Assembly (NCBI RefSeq): GCF_000255115.2
Contig: NC_018068.1
Location: 4,249,977-4,313,976 of the forward strand
Direction of reading: 5' to 3'
Source: Desulfosporosinus acidiphilus SJ4
Lineage (GTDB): Bacteria; Bacillota; Desulfitobacteriia; Desulfitobacteriales; Desulfitobacteriaceae
DNA length: 64,000 nucleotides
Under the pieces are notes generated by a model. That model was not told the DNA's origin and ran no database searches. It worked only from the letters and a program-made list of their open reading frames with translations. A program made the translations under genes and the position numbers. Below, piece after piece: positions 32,427-40,664 of the stretch; position 1 is the stretch's first letter; each line of letters begins with the position of its first letter.

Positions 32427-32807
32427 TTAAAAACCGGACCAATCTTTCGATTTGAGAGCATCTCCTAAAATGTTGGAAAATCGTTTTGATAATTCTGTTT
32501 TATAAACCGGTTCTTCCCTGATATTATCAGCGTCATTGTCAATCGCGGCTTCGATAGGCCCATGGTTTGATGGAACACATCCATTTTTTAAGAGGTTTAC
32601 GATTTGTTCTAAGCTATCCGCGATTCGTTCCAACGGATCTCTCGGTTTATAGTTAGAATTAACACTAGGAGTGGCTGCGTCTTGAAGGCGAGATTTAATG
32701 AACTTTCTTGGATCGGGTGCGGCAAGAAGCTGATCATAATATGTGTCTTTCTCTCTTGTAAAACGAATTGTCAGAGGAAAACTGCCAGGCCTGTCCTCCT
32801 TCTGCAT
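32427..32807 (-). CDS. ParR/StbB-like partition adaptor
   Basis: 126 residues from ATG 32807 (GGAGTGG upstream). First part LTIRFTREKDTYYDQLLAAP resembles a ribbon-helix-helix DNA-binding unit; a disordered acidic linker follows, and a conserved end (SKRFSNILGDALKS). Position just after the ParM-like gene (39 nt) is the strongest argument: ParM-type operons are parM-parR. It would bind a parC centromere and the filament. Confidence 0.6.
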   Translation of the reverse strand: MQKEDRPGSFPLTIRFTREKDTYYDQLLAAPDPRKFIKSRLQDAATPSVNSNYKPRDPLERIADSLEQIVNLLKNGCVPSNHGPIEAAIDNDADNIREEPVYKTELSKRFSNILGDALKSKDWSGF

Positions 32808-32846
32808 AATAACCACTCCTTGGTTCAAAATACCAAGCTACGATAC

Positions 32847-33827
32847 TTAACTGAAAAACTTTTGGGCGGCGGCTTTTTGATAATATGCCAAGACATTTGC
32901 CATAGTCGGCTCCTCTATAACTTCAGCATCATAGATACGTGAAATAGTCTCTCCGAGAACCTCAGCTCCGCCTCCCGCTAATAAGGCCAACGCTATAAGG
33001 GAATCGCTGGCCGCAAACCGCGTCTGCAATTCTCCAACGATTTGATGAGCGAATTGTTCAATGCTATCCCTTCTGACTTGTGTAAAATCATAACGTTGTC
33101 GGCGGTATATTCCGGTACCTGTTTTAAGGAGATCGTCAGCCATGAATTCAGGAATTAGGGGAAGCTCTTGCTTAGCTATTCTAAGTATCTGTTGCTTGAG
33201 GTCTCGAACTCCCACTTCAATCGAAAAGCATAGGCCTCTAATTGGCTCTAATGTGTCAGCCCGGACCGTAGCCACGTCTGTCGTCCTTTCTCCTAAATCA
33301 ATAAGGGTAACTAATCCTGAAGTTGGCCACTTTTCTGCTATAGTTTTTAAGGATAGTGCATATAACAAAGCAGCGATTCCCTGGGGTAAAAGTTCTACCG
33401 CTTTAATATGGATTTTTCGTCGGGTTCCACCTTTTTCTATCGTCAATTGTTGCCCTAACCAAGCTTTTTCTGTGATCGCTTGCTCATCTTTGAATAAATC
33501 TAAAGGTAACCCCGTGGAAAGAAAAATGTCTCCTTCTAGACTGGACTCCCACGCAGCTGCAGCCACTAAAACTTTAGCTAACTCAGTGGTCATGCGTTGA
33601 TTCTTGGCCGACGTGACAGCTGTTGGTTGATAAAGAGCATCTTTCCCAAACCAATAAGCTGTTCCATCAACAATTATTGGAGTTGACTTTGTAACTGCAG
33701 AATAAGTGTCACTCATAACGGTTTTTTCAGGGGCGATGACTGCGTTGAAAATGCCTTCGTGCTGATGGGATACATACTTTACTTTTTTGTACCCTACATC
33801 AACGGCGAGAATTGGAAGACGGTTCAA
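32847..33827 (-). CDS. ParM/StbA-like actin-fold partition ATPase
   Basis: Start taken as TTG 33827, nine nt after AAAGGAG; 326 residues beginning LNRLPILAVDVGYKKVKYVS. Actin phosphate-1 (ILAVDVGYKKVK), phosphate-2 (LVTLIDLGERTTDVATV) and adenosine (LALLAGGGAEVLG) motifs are all there. Length suits plasmid/phage ParM-type proteins. It would form filaments that separate replicated copies, implying that the element replicates as a low-copy plasmid or phage-plasmid at some stage. Longer frame upstream has no support. Confidence 0.85.
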   Translation of the reverse strand: MNRLPILAVDVGYKKVKYVSHQHEGIFNAVIAPEKTVMSDTYSAVTKSTPIIVDGTAYWFGKDALYQPTAVTSAKNQRMTTELAKVLVAAAAWESSLEGDIFLSTGLPLDLFKDEQAITEKAWLGQQLTIEKGGTRRKIHIKAVELLPQGIAALLYALSLKTIAEKWPTSGLVTLIDLGERTTDVATVRADTLEPIRGLCFSIEVGVRDLKQQILRIAKQELPLIPEFMADDLLKTGTGIYRRQRYDFTQVRRDSIEQFAHQIVGELQTRFAASDSLIALALLAGGGAEVLGETISRIYDAEVIEEPTMANVLAYYQKAAAQKFFS

Positions 33828-33983
33828 AGAGACCCAACTCCTTTCGATATTTGAGTTTTTTGATCTTCTAAAAGATGATCCGTTATGTATCTTCACGCTG
33901 TCTAAGATTGGTTCCTTAAAAAAGAGTATAGAAAATACAGCCAACACATGGTAATATGTGGCACAGAAGGAGTATTGGTCGTT

Positions 33984-34088
33984 ATGAAACTTGTTCAACA
34001 AAATCGCTGGATTATTCTCTCATTTTTCGATGGACTTATAACCTTTGCCTTTTGGTCGACTCCATCATTGGATTTATGCTATAGGTAG
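33984..34088 (+). CDS. Possible 34-aa membrane peptide on the plus strand
   Basis: ATG 33984 is nine nt after GGAG. Product MKLVQQNRWIILSFFDGLIT then FAFWSTPSLDLCYR, with one hydrophobic stretch. A stem-loop with CTTTGGTA/TACCAAGG (34102-34120) follows. It opposes the parM gene. Could be a small toxin or a chance frame; also the likely parC interval. Confidence 0.3.
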   Translation: MKLVQQNRWIILSFFDGLITFAFWSTPSLDLCYR

Positions 34089-34162
34089 AGTCCGTAAGGC
34101 TTTGGTACATTACCAAGGCGCCTTAGCACCCCTTCATGTATTTACAATGAGTACGCGATTAA

Positions 34163-34496
34163 ACTTAATACCAAGTATTCGAATCTTTGACGTGTAACCA
34201 CATCCCATCTTCAAAGTCGACTTTTACATAATTTCCGCTACCTTTGTCCCATGTGGCAGCTACTTTAACTGGAATATGCCTTTCGGAATATGACCAGCGC
34301 TTATAAAAATTATCCAGAAACGATTCCAATAGTTGCTGTTGCACTTTGGGTAGTTTCCCGAAAAACCATTCACCGACCTGAGATTTGATAAACTGTCGCC
34401 TTTATTGCTCCTCCATTTTTCAGCCCGATTTTCTTCTCCCGTCAGACACGCTGGTGAACAACAACCGCCCGGAAAAGAATCACATCCATCGCACAT
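34163..34496 (-). pseudogene. Frameshifted paralog of the 35820 gene
   Basis: The start MCDGCDSFPGGCCSPACLTG aligns with the N-terminus of the intact 109-aa protein. Around 34365 the frame slips near GGTTTTTCGGG; the other frame then continues KLPKVQQQLLESFLDNFYKR, HIPVKVAATWDKGSGNYVKV and DSNTWY to a stop at 34163. Both halves match the paralog, so a single frameshift split the gene. A recent duplication followed by decay, or a sequencing error, explains it. Confidence 0.8.
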
Positions 34497-34636
34497 AGCA
34501 TTCACCCATCATAAAGAATTTGTGGCATTTTGAAATAAAATTTCTTATATTGCATTTGGAACCAATTAGTCAATTGTAATATCACCTCCTAGGGTTAATA
34601 TCTTGCTAGGGGATATAAGATAATTAATATGTAGAG

Positions 34637-35335
34637 ATGGGAGGCGTGAGTCGAGTTTTATTACAGCAAAAAGTATTTATCATCATCTTATGTATTGGTA
34701 TCTATTTGCTTTTTTCATTTTATCTATCAATTTGGCTATCCACGTTAATTCACGAGTTAGGACACGTAATTGGAAGCCTGTTGATCGGTCAACCTGCTAA
34801 ATCCGTCAGAATTGGATCTTCTGGCCCTCATTTAAAAAGGACTTTTATAATTTGCGGTATAAAAATATCAGTTTCATTAGTTATACCGATAAAAGGGAGT
34901 CCTGGTACTACTGAGCTAGCGGATACACCTCTACCGGTCAAACATTTATTTTTTTACGTCTTGGGGGGGAGCGCCAATAACTTATTAGCAGCCTTCGTAT
35001 GTTTTGGCTTTCTTTTTACGCACTTAAGTTTAATAAACCTATCCCTGTTTTGGCAGAGCCTATTCATCTTTGTATTCCTTCTTGCGTTCATCAACTTAAT
35101 AATGCTGTTAAATCTTTTACCTTTTTTACCTGGTACTGATGGTTGGCATTCAAAAAATCTTCTGATGTTCCGAAAAAAGACAGAGATCATAATCTATCAC
35201 ACTATGCCAAGACCAGTATGGGTTCAATACGAAGGCAGGCGTGAGTATATACCTTTCCCTACTCATTCTTCCTTTATTGGATTTTTAAAGGTCATTATCC
35301 GTTTTATCATTCATGAGATTAGGGAGAAGGTTTAG
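34637..35335 (+). CDS. M50-type intramembrane metalloprotease homolog
   Basis: 232 residues. Six or so membrane segments with HELGH at 39-43 and a second site NLLPFLPGTDGW around 159-170, corresponding to the N-P-x-x-D-G motif of site-2 proteases. Zn ligands His39, His43 and Asp168 are all present. Such proteases cleave membrane-bound anti-sigma factors or regulators. Its 3' end overlaps the convergent 35285 gene by about 50 nt. Substrate unknown. Confidence 0.75.
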   Translation: MGGVSRVLLQQKVFIIILCIGIYLLFSFYLSIWLSTLIHELGHVIGSLLIGQPAKSVRIGSSGPHLKRTFIICGIKISVSLVIPIKGSPGTTELADTPLPVKHLFFYVLGGSANNLLAAFVCFGFLFTHLSLINLSLFWQSLFIFVFLLAFINLIMLLNLLPFLPGTDGWHSKNLLMFRKKTEIIIYHTMPRPVWVQYEGRREYIPFPTHSSFIGFLKVIIRFIIHEIREKV

Positions 35336-35551
35336 TAATAAGACTATCGCGCCCACAAGAACGAAAATTTTCCCTAAAGTAAGAACCGTCGGTTGTAAAA
35401 CAGATGTATCCGTTATGCCCAATGGTTTAAGAAAGTACCCTAAAAAGAACCATAATACTTCTAAGGGTTTAAGCAACATTCCTAATCCTGCGGCAACTAA
35501 CGATAATCCAGCAATTGTTAAAAGATTTAGAGCATTTTCATCCAATGTCAT
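35285..35551 (-). CDS. Small membrane protein, 88 aa
   Basis: Begins MTLDENALNLLTIAGLSLVA with two or three hydrophobic stretches (about 9-28, 31-47, 58-78). Convergent with and overlapping the protease gene; codon use of the overlap is shared. Unknown family. Confidence 0.45.
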   Translation of the reverse strand: MTLDENALNLLTIAGLSLVAAGLGMLLKPLEVLWFFLGYFLKPLGITDTSVLQPTVLTLGKIFVLVGAIVLLLNLLPNLMNDKTDNDL

Positions 35552-35819
35552 AAAGATCCTTCCTCCAACGTTATTAGTTGAAATAACAATTCTCTCTTTT
35601 GTTAAAACAGAAATTCATGAACAGCTACACTTAATCTTTTCAAAAGGTTTTTCAGTAAGAACTAAGTTTACTCATTGCGACTTTCTCCCTGGGTTTACAG
35701 ATAGACTTCAGCAACAAATTATAACTCGTTAAATCTTCTTTAATTCAAAGATAAGCAAACTTTCCCCAAGAACCCAACATACCGAGGCATATTGTAGTAA
35801 TAATTCGGCACTTAACATC

Positions 35820-36149
35820 TTAATACCAAGTATTCGGGCCTTTGACGTGGAACCATTGACCATCTTTAAAATCGACTCTCAGATATTTTCCGCTACTTTT
35901 GTCCCATGTAGCAGCTACGTTAACTGGAATATGCCTTTCAGGATATTCCCAACGTTTATAAAAGTTACTCAGGAATGACTCAAATAGCTGTTGCTGATCA
36001 TTGGTGAGTTTTTCAAATCCCTTCACCGATTCAGGATTGGTTAAACGGTCGCCTTTATAGCTCATGAATTTTTTTGCCAGATTTTCTTCACCCGTAAGAC
36101 ATTCTGGTGAACCACAACCAAGTGGGAAAGTGTCACATCCATCGCACAT
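35820..36149 (-). CDS. Small cysteine-rich protein, 109 aa, intact copy of a duplicated pair
   Basis: ATG 36149 follows GGGAG. MCDGCDTFPLGCGSPECLTG is a four- or five-cysteine N-terminus; FESFLSNFYKRWEYPERHIP and a beta-rich end (YLRVDFKDGQWFHVKG) follow. No family recognised. The other copy (34163-34496) is frameshifted. The M50 protease and a membrane protein lie between the two. Confidence 0.55.
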   Translation of the reverse strand: MCDGCDTFPLGCGSPECLTGEENLAKKFMSYKGDRLTNPESVKGFEKLTNDQQQLFESFLSNFYKRWEYPERHIPVNVAATWDKSSGKYLRVDFKDGQWFHVKGPNTWY

Positions 36150-36291
36150 AGCGTTCTTCTCCCTAATATGAATTTGTTGTGATGAGTTTGAAAAATGGGT
36201 TTATTATACTTCGGTTCATATAGTCATTAGGTGGAGTATTTAAATGATTTCTAAGTGACTGAATGGAAGAATACGGGCATTGATGATCTCC

Positions 36292-36756
36292 TTAGGCCCA
36301 AGATCTCGTTGTACGTCTTGCTGCTTTCATACCCGGCTTTAAGTCGATGGGCTCTCCCTGGTAACTAAAGAAGTAATAACCGTTTCCACGATACTCAACT
36401 CGACCAAAGTACCAGCCTGGCTCATCGTAATCTTCATGTTTATCTATGTACAATTCAATTGGCTCCCCCGATGTAAATTCATTAATTTTGCTCTTGCCAA
36501 GCGTGAACCTGCCGTTTGAATTCAGGTGCAGTGTCCCTTCTTGTCTATCTTGGGACATCACATAGGCTAAATGCCCATATAAAGTAGCGTAGTTATATCC
36601 GTCTGCATTTTCGAGCATCCGGAGTAGGTACCTGAGCTCAGACCTTTTTAATACATCTGTCTCTCGCTTATAAGCCTCATAAACTTCAGTACAAGCTTTT
36701 TCCAGCAAATCCATGGAGCCTTTTAGTGAGGTATAAAACTTATCTAAGTAAAACAC
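36292..36756 (-). CDS. DUF5348 family protein
   Basis: 154 residues from GTG 36756, eight nt after GGAAGG. Helical N-terminus (about 1-70), then the DUF5348 pattern: EGTLHLNSNGRFTLGKSKIN, TSGEPIELYI, WYFGRVEYRGNGYYFFSYQG and LKPGMKAARR. Typical of phage and conjugative elements in Clostridia; function unknown. Confidence 0.7.
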   Translation of the reverse strand: MFYLDKFYTSLKGSMDLLEKACTEVYEAYKRETDVLKRSELRYLLRMLENADGYNYATLYGHLAYVMSQDRQEGTLHLNSNGRFTLGKSKINEFTSGEPIELYIDKHEDYDEPGWYFGRVEYRGNGYYFFSYQGEPIDLKPGMKAARRTTRSWA

Positions 36757-36803
36757 AACTATCACCTTCCTTTTCCACAATTTTCATCGCTACAGAGTTT
36801 TGG

Positions 36804-37013
36804 TTATTTCCCGTATATCATAAAGTCTTTCGGCATTTCTGCAGTTTTATCAAAGGTCACCTTCAGCCCCATCGCTTCAAAAGTACTTTTAATGATATGG
36901 TGTGAAAGTAATTCTCTCTCATTATTAGAAAGGTGTTGGAGATCTTTGACCGTACCATCCGGTAATGTAACGGTGGCTTCGGTGACACTTAGTGGGGATG
37001 ATCGTTTTGCCAT
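36804..37013 (-). CDS. Small phage-type hypothetical protein, 69 aa
   Basis: Begins MAKRSSPLSVTEATVTLPDG then TVKDLQHLSNNERELL, a layout common in small phage-like proteins of Firmicutes; ends MPKDFMIYGK. ATG 37013 has GAGGAGGGAAATG-type upstream sequence. Unknown role. Confidence 0.5.
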   Translation of the reverse strand: MAKRSSPLSVTEATVTLPDGTVKDLQHLSNNERELLSHHIIKSTFEAMGLKVTFDKTAEMPKDFMIYGK

Positions 37014-37070
37014 TACATTTCCCTCCTCTTTTCTCTCTTAACAAAACGAATTTTTACGTTAAGGCACTTT

Positions 37071-37286
37071 TCATTTAAATATCTTGTCGCGCCAGAATTG
37101 ACGTTTGTTACTAGACTCGCTTTTTTCGTGATACAGAATCGCAACACTATACGGTTTTTCGTAACCATCGGTTTCATAGTCCAATTGTTTTAGCTCTATA
37201 TCTTCTTTAGACAAAAAGCTATTTACATGCTTCTCCAATACTTCTACTGATTCAGCAGCAAAGATCTTTAACCGAGTGAGTGACAT
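37071..37286 (-). CDS. Cse60-like small protein
   Basis: 71 residues. LTRLKIFAAESVEVLEKHVN, LSKEDIELKQLDYETDG and YSVAILYHEK give the beta-alpha-beta layout of the Cse60 family, sporulation-associated or phage-borne small proteins. AAAGGATG precedes the ATG. The C-terminal extension is basic. Confidence 0.45.
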   Translation of the reverse strand: MSLTRLKIFAAESVEVLEKHVNSFLSKEDIELKQLDYETDGYEKPYSVAILYHEKSESSNKRQFWRDKIFK

Positions 37287-37330
37287 AGCGATACATCCTT
37301 TCAGTGTTAATTTCGTTATGTCATGTGCAC

Positions 37331-37534
37331 CTAATGCGAATTGTCAATTAAAAAAATTTCATCTATCGAGCCGTTTACAACTTCCGCGATTTGAAGAGCC
37401 AATTCTACAGCTACATTCTTTATTTTGCCACGTTCAATTTTGTTATAGATAGTACGATCAACTCCAATCCTTTCGGCAACCTGTTCTTGTGTTAACCCAG
37501 CTCTTTTTCTGGCACTATAAAGCTCCGTTCGCAA
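37331..37534 (-). CDS. XRE-family helix-turn-helix regulator, 67 aa (Cro-like)
   Basis: SARKRAGLTQEQVAERIGVD followed by RTIYNKIERGKIKNVAVELA is a complete HTH_3 domain; start MRTELY. It is divergent from the 122-aa XRE gene across a 156-bp region with repeats, the usual lysogeny-switch layout. Smaller partner, Cro-like. Confidence 0.75.
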   Translation of the reverse strand: MRTELYSARKRAGLTQEQVAERIGVDRTIYNKIERGKIKNVAVELALQIAEVVNGSIDEIFLIDNSH

Positions 37535-37619
37535 AATTTATCACCTCAATCCTCCGTGTGCATTTCTTACACAAAGTATATGTGCATACGGTGCTCACGT
37601 CAATAGGTTTTTAGGTCTT

Positions 37620-37640
37620 TATTCGCTTTTTTTGCGAATA
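37620..37640. promoter_or_regulatory. Operator-like inverted repeat between divergent XRE genes
   Basis: TATTCGC and GCGAATA flank seven T. Additional features in 37553-37600: GTGTGCATTTCTTACAC and GTATATGTGCATAC, sharing TGTGCAT. These are probably the binding sites of the two XRE regulators that face each other here. Confidence 0.6.
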
Positions 37641-37690
37641 TGTTGAAAATCAGCACAAATAAAGCTATTCTTAATTGAGGAGTGTGAACC

Positions 37691-38059
37691 ATGGGCACAT
37701 TAGGAGACCGTTTAAGAAAGTTAAGACTAGAAAGAGAAGATAAACCTCGGCAGGAAGATGTTGCGCTAGCTATAGGTTATTCAAGAGCTACATATGCTAA
37801 CTGGGAAATTGGACGAGGAGAACCAGATCACGATGCGCTACGAGCTTTATCAAAGTATTTTAACTGCACAGCCGACTATCTCCTTGGCCTTTCAGATCAG
37901 GCAAAGCAATTTCCCTCCAAAGACGACGAAGAATTTGAATTGGATTTTAGAATTGCCGCAAATAACGAGGATGGATATGGAAAAGAGCCATCCCCTGAGC
38001 TAAAGCGGTTTATTAAAGAAATCATTCAAGAAGAATTAGATAAGGTTAAAAAAGAATGA
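37691..38059 (+). CDS. XRE-family repressor, 122 aa
   Basis: LGDRLRKLRLEREDKPRQED and YSRATYANWEIGRGEPDHDA make a helix-turn-helix, followed by a helical C-terminal tail for dimerisation (ELKRFIKEIIQEELDKVKKE). ATG 37691 has TTGAGGAG upstream. CI-like repressor; a terminator follows and then an ImmA-type protease gene, which would cleave such a repressor during induction. Confidence 0.8.
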   Translation: MGTLGDRLRKLRLEREDKPRQEDVALAIGYSRATYANWEIGRGEPDHDALRALSKYFNCTADYLLGLSDQAKQFPSKDDEEFELDFRIAANNEDGYGKEPSPELKRFIKEIIQEELDKVKKE

Positions 38060-38089
38060 AACTACCACCCATTCGGGAAGGTAGTTTCA
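38057..38089 (+). terminator. Terminator after the XRE repressor
   Basis: TGAAACTACC and GGTAGTTTCA enclose 13 nt and are followed by TTTGTTT. The first arm includes the stop codon of the repressor. Confidence 0.65.
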
Positions 38090-38143
38090 TTTGTTTACAA
38101 TACATTCGACATAAATCACTCTATTTTGACTGAAGGTGACATC

Positions 38144-38647
38144 TTGAAGAAACTTTGGGATATTATTAATAAAGAAAATATTAAAGTTCTGTATAAGGAC
38201 TTTTCTCATCTACCGGAGAATATTCATGGGCTATACTTTTATGAACAGAGAATAGGACCCTTGATTGTCCTCGATAAAAACCTGCATCACTCACATCGTT
38301 TACACCGATGTGTATTAGCTGAGGAAATTGGCCACTTTTATACAGCTGCGCGAACGAACATTCTCACAGTACATACCTCCGCGAACCTTCAAACTATAGA
38401 GAATCAAGATGAAAGGAAAGCTGCCCAGTATGCCACAGACTTACTTATTCCCGATAGTGAGCTAATAAAAGCGTTGGAATCAGGTTGTCGCAGTTGCTTT
38501 GAATTAGCGGAATATTTCGACGTTACCGAATGGTTTATGTATCGAAAGCTCGGTTTTTTAAAAATGTGCTTTCGACGGACAGGTTTAAAAGTAAAGGGAC
38601 GGGATTTATTTGATATCGCTATGCAGCCGTGTCATATAATTTCATAG
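38144..38647 (+). CDS. ImmA/IrrE-type metallopeptidase
   Basis: Start taken as TTG 38144, five nt after AAGGTG; 167 residues. CVLAEEIGHFYTAARTN is the zinc site in the E-E-x-G-H form frequent in phage-type ImmA proteins, and NQDERKAAQYATDLLIPDSE is the second conserved block (E-x-x-A). ImmA proteases cleave ImmR-like repressors; the repressor gene is immediately upstream. Together they form an induction switch. Confidence 0.78.
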   Translation: MKKLWDIINKENIKVLYKDFSHLPENIHGLYFYEQRIGPLIVLDKNLHHSHRLHRCVLAEEIGHFYTAARTNILTVHTSANLQTIENQDERKAAQYATDLLIPDSELIKALESGCRSCFELAEYFDVTEWFMYRKLGFLKMCFRRTGLKVKGRDLFDIAMQPCHIIS

Positions 38648-38692
38648 TAATGATCTGCCACGGGTAAGGGACAAATAGTCACAGATATATGG

Positions 38693-38698
38693 TATAAT
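38693..38698 (+). promoter_or_regulatory. Promoter -10 box for the type I toxin
   Basis: TATAAT with an extended TGG before it and a weak GACAAA 17 nt upstream. Located 65 nt before the toxin ATG, leaving a structured leader in the mRNA. Confidence 0.55.
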
Positions 38699-38762
38699 GT
38701 GTCTGTACAACAAAACAGGATAGCAGGGTGGGCGGCTAATCCCCTAGAAAGGGGGTGATGCC

Positions 38763-38864
38763 ATGAATCAGATGTATCAAACAATATCTTTAATGATTGC
38801 ATTTGCAACTTTGGTTGTTTTGATACTTCGATTTGCGTTTGATATAACGCAAAAGAAAAAGTAG
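38763..38864 (+). CDS. Type I toxin, holin-like membrane peptide, 33 aa
   Basis: ATG 38763 has AAGGGGGTGATGCC upstream. The peptide MNQMYQTISLMIAFATLVVL then ILRFAFDITQKKK matches the TxpA/holin-like toxins of Firmicutes phages: short N-terminus, one helix and a Lys tail. Overproduction of such peptides damages the membrane. The gene ends in a stem shared with an antisense RNA, AAAAAGTAGC / GCTACTTTTT (38855-38892). Confidence 0.7.
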   Translation: MNQMYQTISLMIAFATLVVLILRFAFDITQKKK

Positions 38865-38980
38865 CCCATCCCTGACCGGAAGCTACTTTTTCCGTATTCC
38901 TATAACCGCTCACTTTGCGGCTTGTTGTGCAAGCTAGGGTGCTGTAACATCCTAGCTTCTAATATTTATGCCATATCTTA
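38850..38980 (-). ncRNA. Candidate antisense antitoxin RNA
   Basis: A minus-strand promoter TTGAAT (39009-39014), 17 nt, TATAAT (38986-38991) points toward the toxin 3' end. The RNA would begin near 38979, form the AAGCTAGG/CCTAGCTT stem-loop (38929-38957) and run into the shared terminator stem at 38855-38892, overlapping the last toxin codons. This is the RatA-like arrangement of type I pairs. No transcript evidence. Confidence 0.6.
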
Positions 38981-39127
38981 ATTCGATTATACCTTACTTG
39001 GAAAATCAATTCAACAACAATCAAAATAAGACAGCTGACGCACCAAGAAATAGGAATGCAACTTGATATTATCTAAAGACCCTTAGATCTTTATTAAAGT
39101 TCTTATTTGAATAATGGAGAGATTACA

Positions 39128-40639
39128 ATGAAGTCTGCATGGGCATATATACGTGTTTCAACTCAAGAGCAGGGTGAATTTTCGCCCGATGCACAGTTAA
39201 GAGAAATTAAACAAAAAGCAAAGGGACAGGGACATTCTATTGTACAAGTCTTTCAGGACATTGGCGAAAGCGCAAAAATGGCTGACCGACCGGAGTTCCA
39301 GCGCATGATCAATGAGGCCAAGCGACTTGAAAAAGGTTCAGTTGATGCTATCTATGTGCATAAGATAGACCGATTTGCGAGAAACAGAGAAGACAGTGTT
39401 GTTTATAAAGCTATGCTTAGACGCGAATATGGAATACAAGTACTATCGGCTAAGGAAGATTTAGATGATGGACCCGTGGGTCGACTTATAGAAGGAATTC
39501 TCGAATGTATTGCTGAGTGGTATAGCCTTAATCTGGCCCAAGAAGTTAGAAAGGGTATGACGGAAAAGGCTATGAAAGGTGGAAATTTAACCAGGCCTGC
39601 ATTTGGATATGTACTCCCTGAAGCTGGAGAACGTTTTGAGATCGTTCCGGAACAAGCCGAGATTGTTCAACTAATTTATAAATTATATACGGAAGATAAT
39701 TGGGGTAGACGTAAGATTGCAAAATACCTGAATGAAAATATAAAAATCCGCCAACCGGAACGAGTCGCCAAAAAGGGTAAAAAGAAAGGACAAAGAATAG
39801 GCGGTAACCCATGGAACGATACTCGGATCAAATACATCTTGAATAATCCACTGTACATTGGAAAAACACGTTGGAATGTACACGATAGTACATCAGGATA
39901 TGAAAAGAAACCGGAAGAAGATTGGATTATATCCGATGGACAGCACGAACCTATTATCAACATTGATGTATGGGAAAAAGCCCAAATGAAAACAAAACGT
40001 AAAAAAGTCTCACCTGGAGAATCTTCAAATTATCTACTTAGTGGTTTGTTAAGGTGTGCTGATTGTGGTAGTTCGTTGTCGGCTAACCGCAAGCGTGAGA
40101 TTAGACAAGATACTGAGTTCTTTTTCCCGTATTATAATTGTGACAAATATAAAAATGGATCTGGTTGCCGATCCCAATTTGTTAGCGTAAGAAGAATTGA
40201 ATCTGCAATACTTGCTCACATCAAAAAAACTTCGGAAACGATCGAAAACATCTCTGTTGAGGTTCTTAAAGACAATAGTAATGAAGTTGCAGAGTTAACC
40301 TTGCTTGAACGATCCTTAGAGTCTTATAAAGAACGCTATCTTCGAATTAAACATGCCTTCGAGAGTGGCGTAGATACTCTTGAAGAATACAAGGAAAATA
40401 AGTTACGTCTCAAACACGAGGAGGAAGAAATAGAAAATCGAATTAAGCAGTTAAAAACTATAAAACCTACTTGCGACTCAACTGATTTTCGCATGCAATT
40501 AAAAAATGTCCATACACTTTTGAATGATCCAACAGTATCTATGAATGAAAAGAAGCAAGCAATAAGAAAGTATATAAAGAGTATTGAGTTTTCAAGACAT
40601 AATAATATTCTTAGAATTAATTACTGTATAAGAGATTAG
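39128..40639 (+). CDS. Large serine recombinase (integrase)
   Basis: 503 residues from ATG 39128, with GGAGAG upstream (a TTG at 39107 has no site). Catalytic domain: YIRVSTQEQ with Ser11, and the resolvase Arg block (KIDRFARNREDSV). A recombinase domain (about 155-270: GYVLPEAG, ILNNPLYIGKTRW), a zinc ribbon with CADCGSSLSANR / YYNC / GCRS and a coiled-coil (about 370-450) follow in the canonical order. Serine integrases mediate site-specific insertion of phages and ICEs. It lies at the right end of the accessory DNA, pointing outward, so the attachment site should be just downstream or upstream. Confidence 0.95.
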   Translation: MKSAWAYIRVSTQEQGEFSPDAQLREIKQKAKGQGHSIVQVFQDIGESAKMADRPEFQRMINEAKRLEKGSVDAIYVHKIDRFARNREDSVVYKAMLRREYGIQVLSAKEDLDDGPVGRLIEGILECIAEWYSLNLAQEVRKGMTEKAMKGGNLTRPAFGYVLPEAGERFEIVPEQAEIVQLIYKLYTEDNWGRRKIAKYLNENIKIRQPERVAKKGKKKGQRIGGNPWNDTRIKYILNNPLYIGKTRWNVHDSTSGYEKKPEEDWIISDGQHEPIINIDVWEKAQMKTKRKKVSPGESSNYLLSGLLRCADCGSSLSANRKREIRQDTEFFFPYYNCDKYKNGSGCRSQFVSVRRIESAILAHIKKTSETIENISVEVLKDNSNEVAELTLLERSLESYKERYLRIKHAFESGVDTLEEYKENKLRLKHEEEEIENRIKQLKTIKPTCDSTDFRMQLKNVHTLLNDPTVSMNEKKQAIRKYIKSIEFSRHNNILRINYCIRD

Positions 40640-40664
40640 AAGGGCCTATTTAAGGCCCTTTTCT
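40640..40664 (+). terminator. Terminator after the serine recombinase
   Basis: AAGGGCC, a 7-nt loop, GGCCCTT and TTC. It starts at the last bases of the recombinase stop codon region. Confidence 0.75.

Noticed and set aside
38626-38913. Minus-strand frame opposite the type I toxin
   Set aside because: No ribosome site; overlaps the toxin, its promoter and the antisense RNA.
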